Positions 58,668-64,000 of a stretch of DNA of 64,000 bases are shown piece by piece (positions within the stretch are counted from its first letter, which is position 1; every line of letters begins with the position of its first letter). The notes below the pieces were generated by a model. The model saw nothing but the letters and a program-made list of their open reading frames with translations, had not been told where the DNA came from and made no database searches. The translations under genes and the position numbers were made by a program. The DNA comes from Meira nashicola (Eukaryota; Basidiomycota; Exobasidiomycetes; Exobasidiales; Brachybasidiaceae), in NCBI GenBank assembly GCA_001600355.1, contig BCJU01000001.1, forward strand, positions 3,679,178 to 3,743,177. Reading direction: 5' to 3'.

Positions 58668-60491
58668 TCATCTCTGCTGATTAGCACCTCCTCCCATCAT
58701 ACTTGCCATCATATTCTGTAATCCTCCCATTCCACCTGCGCCTCCCATCATATTCGCTAATCCTCCCAATCCACCCAAATTTGGCATTCCACCTCCGCCC
58801 ATTCCTCCCATCATACTGGCCATCTCTGGTGGCATATTACCGGATTGTAATTGTTGCAATAATTTTTCCCTTCCTCCAGGTTGTCGTAATTGTGCCTTGA
58901 TTTCTGGTGGTAACATATTTTGCATTTGTGCAATTTGATCTCTTGACATTCCCGGAGGTAATTGACCAGGAGCTGGCATACCACCTCTTCCACGTCCAGC
59001 TCCAGCTCCTCCTTGCATCTTTTTCATCCATCCCGCTTTACCGCCCATAGATTTCACCATGCGTGATACCATTCTATATTGCATCAAGAATTCTTCCACT
59101 TCTCGCACACTCGTACCGCTTCCCTTTGCTACTCTTCGTGCTCTTGCAGTCATGCGAACCGGCACTTTGACTTTTGGCTTCTTTCCTTCTTTATTAGACC
59201 CTTCCGCTTCGTGCAAAGCCAATTGCTTTTCTTGTTCTGCTCGTATAGCCTTTGTCTTTACAGGGGCAAAGAATAAACTACCATCTGAATCTAGTTCCTC
59301 TCTGGTCATACTGTCGGTGATATAAATCATTCGCTTCATCTTGTTACCGCTCTCTTCGTCATTTCCTCCTCCTGCTCCTGCTAGCATTTGGCCGACGCCG
59401 GGTATCATTCCTGCCAATTTAGACAAAGGTCCCATACTCATGATATTTCCCAATTGTTCACGCCAATCCCGAATGCTAAATGTTCCTCCTTCTTCAATCT
59501 TTTTTAGCATTTCTTGTTGTCTCTCTGGATTTGCCATTTGAACTTCTTGTACTTTGTCCATCAAGCCAGAAATATCACCCATTCCCAACATACGACTAAT
59601 AAAAGGTTGTGGTCTGAATACTTCAATATCCGTCATATGTTCACCTAAACCAATGAATAAGATTGGTGTCTTTGTTGCTGCTACTGCTGAAATTGCACCT
59701 CCACCTTTTGCGTGACCATCAAGCTTGGTAACAAAGATACCACCATAGCCAGCAGCTTCTTTAAACGCTCTACTTTGACCTTCAGCTGCTTGACCTATAC
59801 TTGCATCTAATACCATAATCGTTTGATCAGGTTCAACTGCTTCTCCAATTTCCACCATTTCGCGAAACAATTCTCCTTCTTGTTTATGTCTACCGGAAGT
59901 ATCAACAATGATTACTTCAAACTTTGCTTGTTTGAACGAAGCTACACCTGCAGCAGCAATAGCAACCGGATCGGTTTCTGTATGAGAACCATAAAAGGGT
60001 AAATTAACTTTTGCTGCATTCTGTTTCAATTGATCAAAAGCACCGGCACGAAAGGTATCGGCACAAACAAGACCAGTCTTGAATCCTCTCTTGTTATAAT
60101 AATTTGCCAATTTTGTGCAAGATGTAGTTTTACCTGATCCTTGTAGACCGACAAACATGATCACATTTGGTTTGCCTTTCTTTGGCTTAAAAGGTTCCAC
60201 GCCTGGATCGATCAATTGTACCAAATGATCAAAAACAGCTTTTTGTACGATATTTCGCCTTTGTCCTTCTGACATTCTTGAAGCTTTTTCGCCATCATTA
60301 AGTTGTTCCTTAACGTTTGTACGAACATTATTGCGTAATCCTTGAACTAGACGAACGTTTACATCACTTTCCAATAAAGCAGCACAAACGTTTTTCAATA
60401 ATGCATCGACAGCAGCATCATCAACTACAGGAACACGAGAAAGTTCCGAAAATGCAGCGTTGATACGCTTTCCTAAATCGTTGAGCACCAT
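58668..60491 (-). CDS. SRP54: signal recognition particle subunit SRP54
   Basis: A 607-residue GTPase that binds signal sequences and directs ribosomes to the ER. The N domain is residues 1-100. The G domain has the P-loop [16 protein letters not shown] (115-130), [29 protein letters not shown] and [12 protein letters not shown]. The M domain carries the signal-binding Met-rich segments and [26 protein letters not shown]. Relative to typical forms (about 500-540 residues) it has a Lys-rich insertion of some 40 residues before the [13 protein letters not shown] helix. It also has a long C-terminal Gly-Met-rich tail ([22 protein letters not shown]). No intron. The start is the ATG at 60491 that gives [10 protein letters not shown], the conserved beginning. 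Confidence 0.97.
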   Translation of the reverse strand: MVLNDLGKRINAAFSELSRVPVVDDAAVDALLKNVCAALLESDVNVRLVQGLRNNVRTNVKEQLNDGEKASRMSEGQRRNIVQKAVFDHLVQLIDPGVEPFKPKKGKPNVIMFVGLQGSGKTTSCTKLANYYNKRGFKTGLVCADTFRAGAFDQLKQNAAKVNLPFYGSHTETDPVAIAAAGVASFKQAKFEVIIVDTSGRHKQEGELFREMVEIGEAVEPDQTIMVLDASIGQAAEGQSRAFKEAAGYGGIFVTKLDGHAKGGGAISAVAATKTPILFIGLGEHMTDIEVFRPQPFISRMLGMGDISGLMDKVQEVQMANPERQQEMLKKIEEGGTFSIRDWREQLGNIMSMGPLSKLAGMIPGVGQMLAGAGGGNDEESGNKMKRMIYITDSMTREELDSDGSLFFAPVKTKAIRAEQEKQLALHEAEGSNKEGKKPKVKVPVRMTARARRVAKGSGTSVREVEEFLMQYRMVSRMVKSMGGKAGWMKKMQGGAGAGRGRGGMPAPGQLPPGMSRDQIAQMQNMLPPEIKAQLRQPGGREKLLQQLQSGNMPPEMASMMGGMGGGGMPNLGGLGGLANMMGGAGGMGGLQNMMASMMGGGANQQR

Positions 60492-61248
60492 CGTGGCGAT
60501 GCTATGACGATGACGGTAAGTTGGAGGGAATACTGATGATTAACTTTCTTGAGATTGACATTCTACACCTTTCCCACACATCACTGTATCGTCGTAACGT
60601 ACAACCGCGTAATCGGCCGAAATGGCTATTTTGCCCAGCCTTGATCTCGAGACTTCAACAGGCCCAATAAAAGCTCGTGCATTGAGTGTATATGTGCGTG
60701 CGTTAATGACGCCGCCCGAAGCGTAGTCTACTTACCTGATATATCATTATTGGGCGCAGCGCCCGGCGCACGCAGAGAGCAAGCCCTTTAAAGCAGTGCC
60801 AATGCTTTATGCTCGCTCTCAGGTACATTTGACGCAACGCATACGCGGTGCATCAGAATACGCTGAAACAAGTGAACTACTCCTTGTACTATGGGAGCGC
60901 GGCAATTACTCCACCTCAAATTCAACGTTCACCTCCCGACACCTGAGCCACACGATCTGGTAAAAATATAACAAATGGACAGGTTGTACCTCAACAACCA
61001 TCATCACTAACAATTTCTCGAAAAAAGGTTAAAGGAACCATTCTTCCCCGATCGAACGAATCATCAACAGAATAAATTTGACCTTTACAGCGAACTACAT
61101 TAAAGTCAATCACCAACCCAATCTCGATCTTGCCACAACTTTGCTTGCGTCAAAGATGATGATATTTTGAGAATCATACTTGGAAGTCTTGATACACTCT
61201 TTTCCATTCTGAATTTGACTTTGTTTGATCACTGTTTTATACACGAAA
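60492..61248. other. intergenic, divergent promoters, GC-rich hairpins
   Basis: 757 bp between the divergent SRP54 and phosphatase starts. It contains a GC-rich patch with GGGCGC-A-GCGCCC at 60752-60764 and the imperfect hairpin listed separately. No ORF or tRNA seen. Confidence 0.55.
60775..60820. repeat. 46-nt imperfect hairpin
   Basis: GAGAGCAAGC (60775-60784) pairs with GCTCGCTCTC (60811-60820), nine of ten bases. Inside it AAAGCA and TGCTTT form a second 6-bp stem around GTGCCAA. It lies midway between two divergent genes. A transcript would fold; no transcription is shown. Confidence 0.7.
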
Positions 61249-64000
61249 ATGGAATCTACAAGCGGGCTACAACGTCCGCCAATCACTGCAAATCACAGCA
61301 ATGGCTCGATAGGATCTTCTACGTTTAGCAGTGAAACTTCACAAAGTATTTCAGAATCATCCTTACAATTTCCCGCGCCACGTTTCGGAGAAAGTTCTTC
61401 AAATGATTATTTCGCATCTGCAGCAACAGCAACATCAACAGTTACGAAACCTTCGATTCCTTTCGAAATGAATAATCCATTCGAGGGATCATCTTCTTCC
61501 TTTGCTACTCAACCTTCACAAAGTGAACATCCTTGGTCCAACTTTTTCGCCAATTCAGGTCCCTTGACAAACGCTCCTATGCAAACTCCATTGTATCATC
61601 CATCAGATACCGCATCGAAAGACGTTTTTGGCGCATCCAGCAGTAAACTTGTGATACCACCCACGTTCAAACCTATGCAAAGGCTTCAATCTGGCTCAAG
61701 CGTATCTTCAACACGGACTGCTTCTTCAGTCATATCTGCACAAGATTTGGCAAGGTATGAGGCAATAGAAGTGAATGCTTTGGTCGATTTGTTGCTTGAT
61801 TCCACAAAGAACAAAGAAGCATATTCACCGGCAGATTGCACTCTCATCATTGATATAAGACCATCAACAACGTATGCATTGGCACGAGTCAAAGGTAGTA
61901 TCAATGTTTGTGCTCCCAGTACCCTTTTGAAACGATCTGGTGTAGGCATAGAAAGAATAGAGCAAGAGATGCTAGCTTCAGAAGAAGATCAAGTAAAGTT
62001 TAGCGGTTGGCGAAAAGGACCTCGCAAAGCTGATGTAAAGGACATGCTTGATTCTGATGTCAAGAATAACAATAGCATCAGCGCTATCGAACGTATCGTC
62101 GTCCTGGATATAGACACTCGACACATCTCAGAAGCTGGTAAGCCTGCCTCTGGAGGTGGTGGTCCATGTTTGACAGGACTTTTGCGTAAATTTGATCAGG
62201 CAGGTTTCGGTGGTCGATTGAATTGGCTCGTGGGCGGATTTAATGCTTTCACTATGTTTGTTAATTCGAAAGCTAAAAATGCTACTTTGTCAGACGCAGT
62301 TGAGCAATTGGTAGATCGTAGAAAGCCTGCACCTTCCACGCCAATAAATATGTCAAAAAATGGATCTCCTACAACGCCTACAGCGAACATGGACCAGAGT
62401 GACTCTCTACGACGAGCATCAGTACCTAGTCTCAAGACGCTGGGACTCAACAACGGTCTTCAAATGCCATCCACTGGCGCTGCTCCAGGCTTTAGTCGAG
62501 CGCATTCACTCGTTCAACCAAAAGGCTTACCAATGGAAGCATTCTCTGCTAGTAGTACTGCAAAAGGTAAATTTCAGCATGATCAATTGATGATGAGTGA
62601 TGGTAAACCTGCGAATCAAGCCGTTGAAGGAAACGAAGAACCATCTTTAAGTGCAGCAAATCCATTCTTTGATAACGTTCGTCAAAATAAAGAACTTCAA
62701 AATGGTATTACTGAGCGTATACCTTTGGATGTACCTGAAATAAGTGAAGGTGATGCAAGAAGGTTACCAGATTTCCTCAACAAATTACGTAAGATGAATG
62801 AAAAAGAACGGGCTGACACTTTAGCGCAATCTTTCTTTGAAATTGAACAAGCAGAACGAGATCGTTTGATGGCAACGATGCAAAGACATGCAGACGAATC
62901 AGATTGCAAGCGTAGCCTTCGAAGCGGTTCAATTTCCCCTTCAGCTATGAATCTTACGTCGGAATTCAGTAGCGTACAAGGTGGTTACAAGAGTGCTAAA
63001 CTAGATTTCCCTTTCAGTATATCGGCAGCTTTGGAGAGAGGAAGTGAGAATCGATATAACAATATTTGGACGTACGAGCATAGTCGTGTTCATTGTCCAC
63101 AACAAGGTGAATATATCAATGGTTCATTCATTGAGCCAGCTCGTCAATTCGGTTGTAAAAGAAGATATATTGCCACTCAAGCTCCTCTGCCAAGCACATT
63201 TGATACGTTTTGGGCAGTCTTGTGGCAGCAAAATGTTCGAACGATTATCATGGCAACTCGTGAATTTGAATCTGGAAGGGTACAAAGTCATAATTATTGG
63301 GTACCGAAATCGTATGGATCTTTACAATTGGAAATTCTAGAAGAAGTTTCTTTGGACAAGAATGGCATTGTAGTCAAAAAGCATGATGATGCAAGCGTGC
63401 AAGGATCTTCAAACGGTGGCGAGCCAAATTATTTCAATTTGCCCAGTGCACAACCAGAAACTAGCGAAGAGATTGCAACAATCCGAAGAAAGATTTTACT
63501 CAAAGATCAAAATGGTGAATGCAGGGAGATCAATCACTTTCAATACATTGCTTGGCCTGATTATTCGGTGCCCAATGATCCTGATAGCTTGCTTGTGTTG
63601 ATGCGAATGGCAAATACAGTTCAACATGAGGCGGATTTGGAAACCAAAGCAAATCAATCTCAAGCTGTTGGTCCGATGGTAGTACATTGTTCTGCAGGTG
63701 TTGGAAGAACTGGAACTTATATCTTGATCGATTCCGTTTTGGATATCATTCGAAGAGCTCGTTGGGCTGCTGCAGGACGTAAGAGAGCGGATATTTGGGA
63801 GCCTGGTTGGATTGATCTAGGTGATGAACGAGGTCGAGAAGCGTTCAAATCTTCTGATAAGTTTCTCTTCCCTACCCAAGACCAGGATGGAAGTATGAAG
63901 AGAAAGAATTTAAAGAGAGAACTTTCGCCTAGCTATATGAATCTTGATTCGCGCGGGAGAAGTGCATCACCTATGGATGATAATGGGGATGCTTCGATAA
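61249..64000 (+). CDS. rhodanese plus protein tyrosine phosphatase, 3'-truncated by window
   Basis: 917 codons are visible; the frame is open at the window end, so the C terminus is missing. The start is the ATG at 61249 (CGAAAATGGAA). The N-terminal 190 residues are Ser/Thr-rich. A rhodanese-like domain follows at about 190-335 (CTLIIDIRPSTTYALARVKGSINV ... WLVGGFNAF); it lacks the active-site Cys after the IVVLDID strand, so it is probably a non-catalytic docking domain. The PTP domain begins near 595 (NRYNNIWTYEHSRV), with WPD loop Asp D771 (IAWPDYSVP) and the catalytic loop VHCSAGVGRTGTY (C814). This layout is that of fungal MAP-kinase phosphatases (yeast Ptp2/Ptp3, fission yeast Pyp1/Pyp2), which dephosphorylate stress kinases such as Hog1/Sty1. 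Confidence 0.93.
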   Translation, partial: MESTSGLQRPPITANHSNGSIGSSTFSSETSQSISESSLQFPAPRFGESSSNDYFASAATATSTVTKPSIPFEMNNPFEGSSSSFATQPSQSEHPWSNFFANSGPLTNAPMQTPLYHPSDTASKDVFGASSSKLVIPPTFKPMQRLQSGSSVSSTRTASSVISAQDLARYEAIEVNALVDLLLDSTKNKEAYSPADCTLIIDIRPSTTYALARVKGSINVCAPSTLLKRSGVGIERIEQEMLASEEDQVKFSGWRKGPRKADVKDMLDSDVKNNNSISAIERIVVLDIDTRHISEAGKPASGGGGPCLTGLLRKFDQAGFGGRLNWLVGGFNAFTMFVNSKAKNATLSDAVEQLVDRRKPAPSTPINMSKNGSPTTPTANMDQSDSLRRASVPSLKTLGLNNGLQMPSTGAAPGFSRAHSLVQPKGLPMEAFSASSTAKGKFQHDQLMMSDGKPANQAVEGNEEPSLSAANPFFDNVRQNKELQNGITERIPLDVPEISEGDARRLPDFLNKLRKMNEKERADTLAQSFFEIEQAERDRLMATMQRHADESDCKRSLRSGSISPSAMNLTSEFSSVQGGYKSAKLDFPFSISAALERGSENRYNNIWTYEHSRVHCPQQGEYINGSFIEPARQFGCKRRYIATQAPLPSTFDTFWAVLWQQNVRTIIMATREFESGRVQSHNYWVPKSYGSLQLEILEEVSLDKNGIVVKKHDDASVQGSSNGGEPNYFNLPSAQPETSEEIATIRRKILLKDQNGECREINHFQYIAWPDYSVPNDPDSLLVLMRMANTVQHEADLETKANQSQAVGPMVVHCSAGVGRTGTYILIDSVLDIIRRARWAAAGRKRADIWEPGWIDLGDERGREAFKSSDKFLFPTQDQDGSMKRKNLKRELSPSYMNLDSRGRSASPMDDNGDASI

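Overview
The window is nuclear DNA of a fungus. Most genes are one long uninterrupted exon, the few introns are 59-85 bp with GT..AG ends, intergenic gaps are 0.1-2 kb, and the content is fungal: SRP54, Prp3, Prp38, Zn(II)2Cys6 factor, alkaline ceramidase, GH3 and GMC enzymes, and a PPxY-bearing arrestin-like adaptor. A lone 118-nt 5S rRNA gene sits between protein genes, as in species with dispersed 5S. The mixture of intron-poor genes and smut-like secreted families suggests a basidiomycete, perhaps Ustilaginomycotina. That placement is inference; no species is claimed.

Layout. 1.6-7.8 kb: an aquaglyceroporin and a 1641-residue repeat-built protein of the DUF3712/LEA2-like type. 8.7 kb: the 5S rRNA gene. 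9.5-15.9 kb: five consecutive secreted double-psi beta-barrel (expansin/RlpA-fold) paralogues, all on the + strand, two of which carry an intron at the same codon. 16-24 kb: alkaline ceramidase, a GH3 beta-glucosidase and a GPI-anchored GMC oxidoreductase. Seven of the eight genes between 9.5 and 24 kb encode proteins that enter the secretory pathway with a signal peptide. 24.4-34 kb: two adjacent four-helix membrane proteins of unknown function, a secreted low-complexity protein rich in Kex2 sites, and a disordered protein. 34.5-42.7 kb: an arrestin-related adaptor with four PPxY motifs, a secreted histidine acid phosphatase and a Zn2Cys6 factor. 43.2-54.8 kb: an IMPACT-domain protein, Prp38, a FUN14 mitochondrial protein, a three-exon DUF2015 protein, a 56-residue tail-anchored protein, a receiver-domain protein, Prp3 and a small secreted protein. 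55-64 kb: a four-exon acyl-CoA dehydrogenase next to an HTD2/mesaconyl-CoA-hydratase-like protein, SRP54, and a rhodanese-plus-tyrosine-phosphatase gene cut off by the window end.

How the genes may work together. The secreted block (five barrel proteins, beta-glucosidase, GMC oxidase, later a phosphatase and two further secreted proteins) looks like a cell-wall or host-interface toolkit. The dehydrogenase and the hotdog hydratase are adjacent, on one strand, and plausibly act in the same mitochondrial acyl-CoA route. The remaining genes are housekeeping or signalling functions with no visible joint role.

The most interesting unit is the five-gene barrel array. It has lineage-specific tails, a Pro/Lys linker in one copy, discordant intron presence, and CGG palindromes in several promoters.
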